Positions 53,760 through 64,000 of a DNA stretch of 64,000 nucleotides are shown piece by piece. Each line of letters starts with the position of its first letter. The stretch's first letter is position 1. The notes beneath the pieces are model-generated. The model saw nothing but the letters and a program-made list of their open reading frames with translations. It was not told the origin of the DNA and did no database searches. Position numbers and translations under genes: made by a program. This DNA is from Rhabditoides inermis. Its lineage: Eukaryota; Nematoda; Chromadorea; Rhabditida; Rhabditidae. The stretch spans positions 1 to 64,000 of the forward strand of contig CAWZYM010000425.1 of the NCBI GenBank assembly GCA_963966185.1, given 5' to 3'.

Positions 53760-56700
53760 CACATTGGTACAAATTGTGGTGTTTTGTATCACATTGGTAC
53801 AAATTGTGGTGTTTTGTATCTCTGTGATACAAATTGTGGTGTTTTGTATCACAATGGTACAAATTGTGGTGTTTTGCATCTCTGTGATACAAACTGTGGT
53901 GTTTTGTATCTCTGTGATACAAACTGTGGTGTTTTGTATCACATTGGTACAAATTGTGGTGTTTTGTATCTCTGTGATACAAACAGTGGTGTTTTGTATC
54001 TCTGTGATACAAATTGTGGTGTTTTGTATCACATTGGTACAAATTGGGGTGTTTTGTATCTCTGTGATACAAATTGTGGTGTTTTGTATCTCTGTGATAC
54101 AAACTGTGGTGTTTTGTAACACATTGGTACAAATTGTGGTGTTTTGTATCACATTGGTACAAGTTGTGGTGTTTTGTGTCTTTGTGATACAAATTGTGGT
54201 GTTTTGTATCTCTGTGATACAAACTGTGGTGTTTTGTATCACATTGGTACAAATTGTGGTGTTTTGTATCTCTGTGATACAAACTGTGGTGTTTTGTATC
54301 ACATTGGTACAAATTGGGGTGTTTTGTGTCTCTGTGATACAAATTGTGGTGTTTTGTTTCTCTGTGATACAAACAGTAGTGCTTTGTATCACATTGGTGT
54401 AAATTGTAGTGTTTTGTATCACATAGGTACAAATTGTGGTGTTTTGTATCTCTGTGATACAAACTGTGGTGTTTTGTATCGCATTGGTACAAATTGTGGT
54501 GTTTTGTATCACAATGGTACAAATTGTGGTGTTTTGTATCTCTGTGATACAAACTGTGGTGTTTTGTATCTCTGTGATACAAACTGTGGTGTTTTGTATC
54601 ACATTGGTACAAATTGTGGTGTTTTGTATCACATTGGTACAAATTGTGGTGTTTTGTTTCTCTGTGATACAAACTGTGGTGTTTTGTACCACATTGGTAC
54701 AAATTGTGGTGTTTTGTATCTCTGTGATACAAATTGTGGTGTTTTGTATCACAATGGTACAAATTGTGGTGTTTTGTATCTCTGTGATACAAACTGTGGT
54801 GTTTTGTATCTCTGTGATACAAACTGTGGTGTTTTGTATCACATTGGTACAAATTGTGGTGTTTTGTATCTCTGTGATACAAACTGTGGTGTTTTGTATC
54901 TCTGTGATACAAATTGTGGTGTTTTGTATCACATTGGTACAAATTGGGGTGTTTTGTATCTCTGTGATACAAATTGTGGTGTTTTGTATCTCTGTGATAC
55001 AAACTGTGGTGTTTTGTAACACATTGGTACGAATTGTGGTGTTTTGTATCACATTGGTACAAGTTGTGGTGTTTTGTGTCTTTGTGATACAAATTGTGGT
55101 GTTTTGTATCTCTGTGATACAAACTGTGGTGTTTTGTATCACATTGGTACAAATTGGGGTGTTTTGTGTCTCTGTGATACAAATTGTGGTGTTTTGTTTC
55201 TCTGTGATACAAACAGTAGTGCTTTGTATCACATTGGTGTAAATTGTAGTGTTTTGTATCACATAGGTACAAATTGTGGTGTTTTGTATCTCTGTGATAC
55301 AAACTGTGGTGTTTTGTATCGCATTGGTACAAATTGTGGTGTTTTGTATCACAATGGTACAAATTGTGGTGTTTTGTATCTCTGTGATACAAACTGTGGT
55401 GTTTTGTATCTCTGTGATACAAACTGTGGTGTTTTGTATCACATTGGTACAAATTGTGGTGTTTTGTATCACATTGGTACAAATTGTGGTGTTTTGTATC
55501 TCTGTGATACAAATTGTGGTGTTTTGTATCACAATGGTACAAATTGTGGTGTTTTGTATCTCTGTGATACAAACTGTGGTGTTTTGTATCTCTGTGATAC
55601 AAAATGTGGTGTTTTGTATCTCTGTGATACAAACTGTGGTGTTTTGTATCTCTGTGAAACAAATTGTGGTGTTTTGTATCACATTGGTACAAATTGGGGT
55701 GTTTTGTATCTCTGTGATACAAATTGTGGTGTTTTGTATCTCTGTGATACAAACTGTGGTGTTTTGTAACACATTGGTACAAATTGTGGTGTTTTGTATC
55801 ACATTGGTACAAGTTGTGGTGTTTTGTGTCTTTGTGATACAAATTGTGGTGTTTTGTATCTCTGTGATACAAACTGTGGTGTTTTGTATCACATTGGTAC
55901 AAATTGTGGTGTTTTGTATCTCTGTGATACAAACTGTGGTGTTTTGTATCACATTGGTACAAATTGGGGTGTTTTGTGTCTCTGTGATACAAATTGTGGT
56001 GTTTTGTTTCTCTGTGATACAAACAGTAGTGCTTTGTATCACATTGGTGTAAATTGTAGTGTTTTGTATCACATAGGTACAAATTGTGGTGTTTTGTATC
56101 TCTGTGATACAAACTGTGGTGTTTTGTATCGCATTGGTACAAATTGTGGTGTTTTGTATCACAATGGTACAAATTGTGGTGTTTTGTATCTCTGTGATAC
56201 AAACTGTGGTGTTTTGTATCTCTGTGATACAAACTGTGGTGTTTTGTATCACATTGGTACAAATTGTGGTGTTTTGTATCACATTGGTACAAATTGTGGT
56301 GTTTTGTTTCTCTGTGATACAAACTGTGGTGTTTTGTACCACATTGGTACAAATTGTGGTGTTTTGTATCTCTGTGATACAAATTGTGGTGTTTTGTATC
56401 ACAATGGTACAAATTGTGGTGTTTTGTATCTCTGTGATACAAACTGTGGTGTTTTGTATCTCTGTGATACAAACTGTGGTGTTTTGTATCACATTGGTAC
56501 AAATTGTGGTGTTTTGTATCTCTGTGATACAAACTGTGGTGTTTTGTATCTCTGTGATACAAATTGTGGTGTTTTGTATCACATTGGTACAAATTGGGGT
56601 GTTTTGTATCTCTGTGATACAAATTGTGGTGTTTTGTATCTCTGTGATACAAACTGTGGTGTTTTGTAACACATTGGTACAAATTGTGGTGTTTTGTATC

Positions 56701-57260
56701 ACATTGGTACAAGTTGTGGTGTTTTGTAACACATTGGTACAAATTGTGGTGTTTTGTATCACATTGGTACAAGTTGTGGTGTTTTGTGTCTTTGTGATAC
56801 AAATTGTGGTGTTTTGTATCTCTGTGATACAAACTGTGGTGTTTTGTATCACATTGGTACAAATTGGGGTGTTTTGTGTCTCTGTGATACAAATTGTGGT
56901 GTTTTGTTTCTCTGTGATACAAACAGTAGTGCTTTGTATCACATTGGTGTAAATTGTAGTGTTTTGTATCACATAGGTACAAATTGTGGTGTTTTGTATC
57001 TCTGTGATACAAACTGTGGTGTTTTGTATCGCATTGGTACAAATTGTGGTGTTTTGTATCACAATGGTACAAATTGTGGTGTTTTGTATCTCTGTGATAC
57101 AAACTGTGGTGTTTTGTATCTCTGTGATACAAACTGTGGTGTTTTGTATCACATTGGTACAAATTGTGGTGTTTTGTATCACATTGGTACAAATTGTGGT
57201 GTTTTGTATCTCTGTGATACAAATTGTGGTGTTTTGTATCACAATGGTACAAATTGTGGT
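53760..57260. repeat. 3390-bp tandem duplication, copy 2
   Basis: Partner of 50370-53759, continuing to about 57260, where gttttgtatc replaces the expected gttttgcatc. At least one internal substitution was found (c at 53114, t at 56504). The copy runs almost to the end of the 30-bp array, so this is probably among the latest amplifications. Confidence 0.8.
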
Positions 57261-57830
57261 GTTTTGTATCTCTGTGATACAAACTGTGGTGTTTTGTATC
57301 TCTGTGATACAAAATGTGGTGTTTTGTATCTCTGTGATACAAACTGTGGTGTTTTGTATCTCTGTGAAACAAATTGTGGTGTTTTGTTTCTCTGTGATAC
57401 AAACTGTGGTGTTTTGTATCACATTGGTACAAATTGTGGTGTTTTGTATCTCTGTGATAATGTTACAGAATGTTACAGAATGTTACAGAATGTTACAGAA
57501 TGTTACAGAATGTTACAGAATGTTACAGAATGTTACAGAATGTTACAGAATGTTACAGAATGTTACAGAATGTTACAGAATGTTACAGAATGTTACAGAA
57601 TGTTACAGAATGTTACAGAATGTTACAGAATGTTACAGAATGTTACAGAATGTTACAGAATGTTACAGAATGTTACAGAATGTTACAGAATGTTACAGAA
57701 TGTTACAGAATGTTACAGAATGTTACAGAATGTTACAGAATGTTACAGAATGTTACAGAATGTTACAGAATGTTACAGAATGTTACAGAATGTTACAGAA
57801 TGTTACAGAATGTTACAGAATGTTACAGAA

Positions 57831-58125
57831 CGTTACAGAAAATTACAGAATGTTACAGAATGTTACAGAATGTTACAGAATGTTACAGAATGTTACAAAA
57901 TGTTACAGAATGTTACAGAATGTTACAGAATGTTACAGAATGTTACAGAATGTTACAGAATGTTACAGAATGTTACAAAATGTTACAGAATGTTACAGAA
58001 TGTTACAAAATGTTACAAAATGTTACAGAATGTTACATAATGTTACAGAAATGTTACAGAATGTTACAGAATGTTACAGAATGTTACAGAATGTTACAGA
58101 ATGTCACAGAATGTTACAGAATGTT
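57831..58125. repeat. Variant-rich module of the 10-bp array, first copy
   Basis: A fixed order of variants (cgttacagaa, aattacagaa, several acaaaa units, tgttacataa at 58031, an 11-bp unit acagaaatg, then a tgtcac unit) forms a recognisable module. It recurs with tgttacataa at 59112 and 62310. The first and third copies are 4279 bp apart and match closely (190 bp from aattacag to cataat in both). The middle copy has one extra unit and lacks the cgttac variant. Confidence 0.75.
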
Positions 58126-60340
58126 ACAGAATGTTACAGAATGTTACAAAATGTTACAGAATGTTACAGAATGTTACAGAATGTTACAAAATGTTACAGA
58201 ATGTTACAGAATGTTACAAAATGTTACAAAATGTTACAGAATGTTACAGAATGTTACAGAATGTTACAGAATGTTACAGAATGTTACAGAATGTTACAGA
58301 ATGTTACAGAATGTTACAGAATGTTACAGAATGTTACAGAATGTTACAGAATGTTACAGAATGTTACAGAATGTTACAGAATGTTACAGAATGTTACAGA
58401 ATGTTACAGAATGTTACAGAATGTTACAGAATGTTACAGAATGTTACAGAATGTTACAGAATGTTACAGAATGTTACAGAATGTTACAGAATGTTACAGA
58501 ATGTTACAGAATGTTACAGAATGTTACAGAATGTTACAGAATGTTACAGAATGTTACAGAATGTTACAGAATGTTACAGAATGTTACAGAATGTTACAGA
58601 ATGTTACAGAATGTTACAGAATGTTACAGAATGTTACAGAATGTTACAGAATGTTACAGAATGTTACAGAATGTTACAGAATGTTACAGAATGTTACAGA
58701 ATGTTACAGAATGTTACAGAATGTTACAGAATGTTACAGAATGTTACAGAATGTTACAGAATGTTACAGAATGTTACAGAATGTTACAGAATGTTACAGA
58801 ATGTTACAGAATGTTACAGAATGTTACAGAATGTTACAGAATGTTACAGAATGTTACAGAATGTTACAGAATGTTACAGAATGTTACAGAATGTTACAGA
58901 ATGTTACAGAAAATTACAGAATGTTACAGAATGTTACAGAATGTTACAGAATGTTACAGAATGTTACAGAATGTTACAAAATGTTACAGAATGTTACAGA
59001 ATGTTACAGAATGTTACAGAATGTTACAGAATGTTACAGAATGTTACAGAATGTTACAAAATGTTACAGAATGTTACAGAATGTTACAAAATGTTACAAA
59101 ATGTTACAGAATGTTACATAATGTTACAGAAATGTTACAGAATGTTACAGAATGTTACAGAATGTTACAGAATGTTACAGAATGTCACAGAATGTTACAG
59201 AATGTTACAGAATGTTACAGAATGTTACAAAATGTTACAGAATGTTACAGAATGTTACAGAATGTTACAAAATGTTACAGAATGTTACAGAATGTTACAA
59301 ATGTTACAAAATGTTACAGAATGTTACAGAATGTTACAGAATGTTACAGAATGTTACAGAATGTTACAGAATGTTACAGAATGTTACAGAATGTTACAGA
59401 ATGTTACAGAATGTTACAGAATGTTACAGAATGTTACAGAATGTTACAGAATGTTACAGAATGTTACAGAATGTTACAGAATGTTACAGAATGTTACAGA
59501 ATGTTACAGAATGTTACAGAATGTTACAGAATGTTACAGAATGTTACAGAATGTTACAGAATGTTACAGAATGTTACAGAATGTTACAGAATGTTACAGA
59601 ATGTTACAGAATGTTACAGAATGTTACAGAATGTTACAGAATGTTACAGAATGTTACAGAATGTTACAGAATGTTACAGAATGTTACAGAATGTTACAGA
59701 ATGTTACAGAATGTTACAGAATGTTACAGAATGTTACAGAATGTTACAGAATGTTACAGAATGTTACAGAATGTTACAGAATGTTACAGAATGTTACAGA
59801 ATGTTACAGAATGTTACAGAATGTTACAGAATGTTACAGAATGTTACAGAATGTTACAGAATGTTACAGAATGTTACAGAATGTTACAGAATGTTACAGA
59901 ATGTTACAGAATGTTACAGAATGTTACAGAATGTTACAGAATGTTACAGAATGTTACAGAATGTTACAGAATGTTACAGAATGTTACAGAATGTTACAGA
60001 ATGTTACAGAATGTTACAGAATGTTACAGAATGTTACAGAATGTTACAGAATGTTACAGAATGTTACAGAATGTTACAGAATGTTACAGAATGTTACAGA
60101 ATGTTACAGAATGTTACAGAATGTTACAGAATGTTACAGAATGTTACAGAATGTTACAGAATGTTACAGAATGTTACAGAATGTTACAGAATGTTACAGA
60201 ATGTTACAGAATGTTACAGAATGTTACAGAATGTTACAGAATGTTACAGAATGTTACAGAATTACAGAATGTTACAGAATGTTACAGAATGTTACAGAAA
60301 ATTACAGAATGTTACAGAATGTTACAGAATGTTACAGAAT

Positions 60341-60600
60341 GTTACAGAGAGTTACAGAATGTTACAGAATGTTACAGAAAATTACAGAATGTTACAGAAT
60401 GTTACAGAATGTTACAGAGAGTTACAGAGAGTTACAGAATGTTACAGAATGTTACAGAGAGTTACAGAATGTTACAGAATGTTACAGAGAGTTACAGAAT
60501 GTTACAGAATGTTACAGAGAGTTACAGAATGTTACAGAATGTTACAGAGAGTTACAGAATGTTACAGAATGTTACAGAGAGTTACAGAATGTTACAGAAT
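60341..60600. repeat. 30-bp secondary periodicity (gagagttac every third unit)
   Basis: Here the 10-bp units are organised in threes: two gttacagaat units then one gttacagaga, repeated several times. The same arrangement recurs at about 63461-63720, an offset of 3120 bp measured between the doubled gttacagaga units at 60411 and 63531. A looser mixture lies at about 61121-61440. This is a local higher-order repeat that arose by copying three units at a time. Confidence 0.75.
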
Positions 60601-63600
60601 GTTACAGAATGTTACAGAATGTTACAGAATGTTACAGAATGTTACAGAATGTTACAGAATGTTACAGAATGTTACAGAATGTTACAGAATGTTACAGAAT
60701 GTTACAGAATGTTACAGAATGTTACAGAATGTTACAGAATGTTACAGAATGTTACAGAATGTTACAGAATGTTACAGAATGTTACAGAATGTTACAGAAT
60801 GTTACAGAATGTTACAGAAAATTACAGAATGTTACAGAATGTTACAGAATGTTACAGAAAATTACAGAATGTTACAGAATGTTACAGAGAGTTACAGAAT
60901 GTTACAGAATGTTACAGAATGTTACAGAATGTTACAGAATGTTACAGAATGTTACAGAATGTTACAGAATGTTACAGAATGTTACAGAATGTTACAGAAT
61001 GTTACAGAATGTTACAGAATGTTACAGAATGTTACAGAATGTTACAGAATGTTACAGAATGTTACAGAATGTTACAGAATGTTACAGAATGTTACAAAAT
61101 GTTACAGAATGTTACAGAATGTTACAGAGAGTTACAGAGAGTTACAGAATGTTACAGAATGTTACAGAGAGTTACAGAGAGTTACAGAATGTTACAGAAT
61201 GTTACAAAATGTTACAGAATGTTACAGAATGTTACAGAGAGTTACAGAGAGTTACAGAATGTTACAGAATGTTACAGAGAGTTACAGAGAGTTACAGAAT
61301 GTTACAGAATGTTACAGAATGTTACAGAATGTTACAGAATGTTACAGAGAGTTAGAGAGAGTTACAGAATGTTACAGAATGTTACAGAGAGTTACAGAGA
61401 GTTACATAATGTTACAGAATGTTACAGAATGTTACAGAGAGTTACAGAATGTTACAGAATGTTACAGAATGTTACAGAATGTTACAGAATGTTACAGATT
61501 GTTACAGAATGTTACAGAATGTTACAGAATGTTACAGAATGTTACAGAATGTTACAGAATGTTACAGAATGTTACAGAATGTTACAGAATGTTACAGAAT
61601 GTTACAGAATGTTACAGAATGTTACAGAATGTTACAGAATGTTACAGAATGTTACAGAATGTTACAGAATGTTACAGAATGTTACAGAATGTTACAGAAT
61701 GTTACAGAATGTTACAGAATGTTACAGAATGTTACAGAATGTTACAGAATGTTACAGAATGTTACAGAATGTTACAGAATGTTACAGAATGTTACAGAAT
61801 GTTACAGAATGTTACAGAATGTTACAGAATGTTACAGAATGTTACAGAATGTTACAGAATGTTACAGAATGTTACAGAATGTTACAGAATGTTACAGAAT
61901 GTTACAGAATGTTACAGAATGTTACAGAATGTTACAGAATGTTACAGAATGTTACAGAATGTTACAGAATGTTACAGAATGTTACAGAATGTTACAGAAT
62001 GTTACAGAATGTTACAGAATGTTACAGAATGTTACAGAATGTTACAGAATGTTACAGAATGTTACAGAATGTTACAGAATGTTACAGAATGTTACAGAAT
62101 GTTACAGAACGTTACAGAAAATTACAGAATGTTACAGAATGTTACAGAATGTTACAGAATGTTACAGAATGTTACAAAATGTTACAGAATGTTACAGAAT
62201 GTTACAGAATGTTACAGAATGTTACAGAATGTTACAGAATGTTACAGAATGTTACAAAATGTTACAGAATGTTACAGAATGTTACAAAATGTTACAAAAT
62301 GTTACAGAATGTTACATAATGTTACAGAAATGTTACAGAATGTTACAGAATGTTACAGAATGTTACAGAATGTTACAGAATGTCACAGAATGTTACAGAA
62401 TGTTACAGAATGTTACAGAATGTTACAAAATGTTACAGAATGTTACAGAATGTTACAGAATGTTACAAAATGTTACAGAATGTTACAGAATGTTACAAAA
62501 TGTTACAAAATGTTACAGAATGTTACAGAATGTTACAGAATGTTACAGAATGTTACAGAATGTTACAGAATGTTACAGAATGTTACAGAATGTTACAGAA
62601 TGTTACAGAATGTTACAGAATGTTACAGAATGTTACAGAATGTTACAGAATGTTACAGAATGTTACAGAATGTTACAGAATGTTACAGAATGTTACAGAA
62701 TGTTACAGAATGTTACAGAATGTTACAGAATGTTACAGAATGTTACAGAATGTTACAGAATGTTACAGAATGTTACAGAATGTTACAGAATGTTACAGAA
62801 TGTTACAGAATGTTACAGAATGTTACAGAATGTTACAGAATGTTACAGAATGTTACAGAATGTTACAGAATGTTACAGAATGTTACAGAATGTTACAGAA
62901 TGTTACAGAATGTTACAGAATGTTACAGAATGTTACAGAATGTTACAGAATGTTACAGAATGTTACAGAACGTTACAGAACGTTACAGAAAATTACAGAA
63001 TGTTACAGAATGTTACAGAATGTTACAGAATGTTACAGAATGTTACAGAATGTTACAGAATGTTACAGAATGTTACAGAATGTTACAGAATGTTACAGAA
63101 TGTTACAGAATGTTACAGAATGTTACAGAATGTTACAGAATGTTACAGAATGTTACAGAATGTTACAGAATGTTACAGAATGTTACAGAATGTTACAGAA
63201 TGTTACAGAATGTTACAGAATGTTACAGAATGTTACAGAATGTTACAGAATGTTACAGAATGTTACAGAATGTTACAGAATGTTACAGAATGTTACAGAA
63301 TGTTACAGAATGTTACAAATGTTACAGAATGTTACAGAATGTTACAGAATGTTACAGAATGTTACAGAAAATTACAGAATGTTACAGAATGTTACAGAAT
63401 GTTACAGAAAATTACAGAATGTTACAGAATGTTACAGAATGTTACAGAATGTTACAGAGAGTTACAGAATGTTACAGAATGTTACAGAAAATTACAGAAT
63501 GTTACAGAATGTTACAGAATGTTACAGAATGTTACAGAGAGTTACAGAGAGTTACAGAATGTTACAGAGAGTTACAGAATGTTACAGAATGTTACAGAGA

Positions 63601-64000
63601 GTTACAGAATGTTACAGAATGTTACAGAGAGTTACAGAATGTTACAGAATGTTACAGAGAGTTACAGAATGTTACAGAATGTTACAGAGAGTTACAGAAT
63701 GTTACAGAATGTTACAGAATGTTACAGAATGTTACAGAATGTTACAGAATGTTACAGAATGTTACAGAATGTTACAGAATGTTACAGAATGTTACAGAAT
63801 GTTACAGAATGTTACAGAATGTTACAGAATGTTACAGAATGTTACAGAATGTTACAGAAAATTACAGAATGTTACAGAATGTTACAGAATGTTACAGAAA
63901 ATTACAGAATGTTACAGAATGTTACAGAGAGTTACAGAATGTTACAGAATGTTACAGAGAGTTACAGAATGTTACAGAATGTTACAGAATGTTACAGAAT

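Larger units (their letters stand above)
25681..57458. repeat. 30-bp minisatellite array with two main unit types
   Basis: Roughly 1060 head-to-tail units, each with a constant half (tgtggtgttttgtat) and a variable half. Type A carries ctctgtgatacaaac or its -aaat form. Type B carries cacattggtacaaat. Variants include cgcattgg, cacaatgg, cacatagg, aacacattgg, ctatatgat, atctgtgat, tgtctctgtgat and caaacagtag. Because 30 is a multiple of 3 and several frames have no stop, very long open frames appear on both strands. GC is about 37%, with strong G/T bias on the plus strand. Growth by segmental duplication is clear (separate entries). No unique insertions were seen. Confidence 0.97.
57459..64000. 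repeat. 10-bp satellite array (unit tgttacagaa)
   Basis: About 650 head-to-tail units of tgttacagaa (30% GC), running off the right edge. Variants include acaaaa, acataa, cgttac, aattac, tgtcac and gagagttac, plus rare 8-, 9- and 11-bp units. Three units make a 30-bp, 10-codon stop-free cycle on the plus strand, while the minus strand has taa in every frame. Long perfect runs alternate with variant-rich patches. The longest perfect run seen is about 59311-60260. No gene or unique insertion is visible. Confidence 0.97.

Noticed and set aside
25681..57458. CRISPR array, because direct repeats alternate with variable halves of about 15 bp
   Set aside because: The variable halves come from only a handful of related variants rather than unique spacers, there are no cas genes, and the unit is too short. 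It is a minisatellite.
58071..61355. Plus-strand open frame of 1094 codons with repeated MLQNVTECYR and many N-glycosylation-like NVT motifs
   Set aside because: It is the automatic translation of three 10-bp units. The NVT motifs follow from the unit and are not evidence of a secreted glycoprotein.
57459..64000. Array of heat-shock-element-like sites (GAAnnTT)
   Set aside because: The unit gives GAA-tg-TTA rather than GAA-nn-TTC, so the consensus is not met. The resemblance is weak and unsupported.

Overview
This window is almost entirely satellite DNA. Three unrelated tandem-repeat arrays abut with hardly any unique sequence: a 13-bp minisatellite (1 to about 25388), a 30-bp minisatellite (about 25681 to 57458) and a 10-bp satellite (about 57459 to the right edge). 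The only non-repetitive DNA is a 292-bp island at 25389-25680. The first and third arrays run off the window edges, so their full lengths are unknown. No bacterial-type gene, rRNA, tRNA, CRISPR array or recognisable transposon was seen.

The organism is best read as a eukaryote, probably a vertebrate. Kilobase-scale minisatellites with nested higher-order duplications, around a GC-rich exon (about 70% GC) next to an 83-bp AT-rich intron, would fit an avian micro- or dot-chromosome or a sex chromosome. That assignment is inference; nothing here is diagnostic of a species.

The island is the most informative part. On the minus strand it holds two diverged copies of one exon. The complete copy is 111 bp (37 codons). 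An 83-bp intron separates it from the second copy, with a GT start, branch-point-like sequences and a TTGCTTATTTCAG acceptor. The exon-plus-intron period is 194 bp, the exon is symmetric (length divisible by 3, same phase at both ends), and the two copies would join in frame. I do not recognise the protein. The copy nearer the 30-bp array is cut off by that array, and the copy nearer the 13-bp array has the array beginning 15 bp past its donor site. This looks like the remnant of a tandem-exon gene whose flanking introns were replaced or swollen by minisatellites.

The 13-bp array is built of higher-order blocks of mostly 3.06-3.08 kb. The 30-bp array has two main unit types, each able to form a 7-bp-stem hairpin, and has grown by nested segmental duplications (1290, 2182, 3021, 3390 and 8901 bp). 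Three of these offsets (1290, 2182, 3390) act as whole repeat units or whole units plus one 22-bp unit; the other two also contain a 29-bp unit. The 10-bp array mixes long perfect runs with variant-rich patches that recur at kilobase spacing. Very long open frames in the 30-bp and 10-bp arrays (up to 3958 codons) come from stop-free repeat units and are not called as genes.
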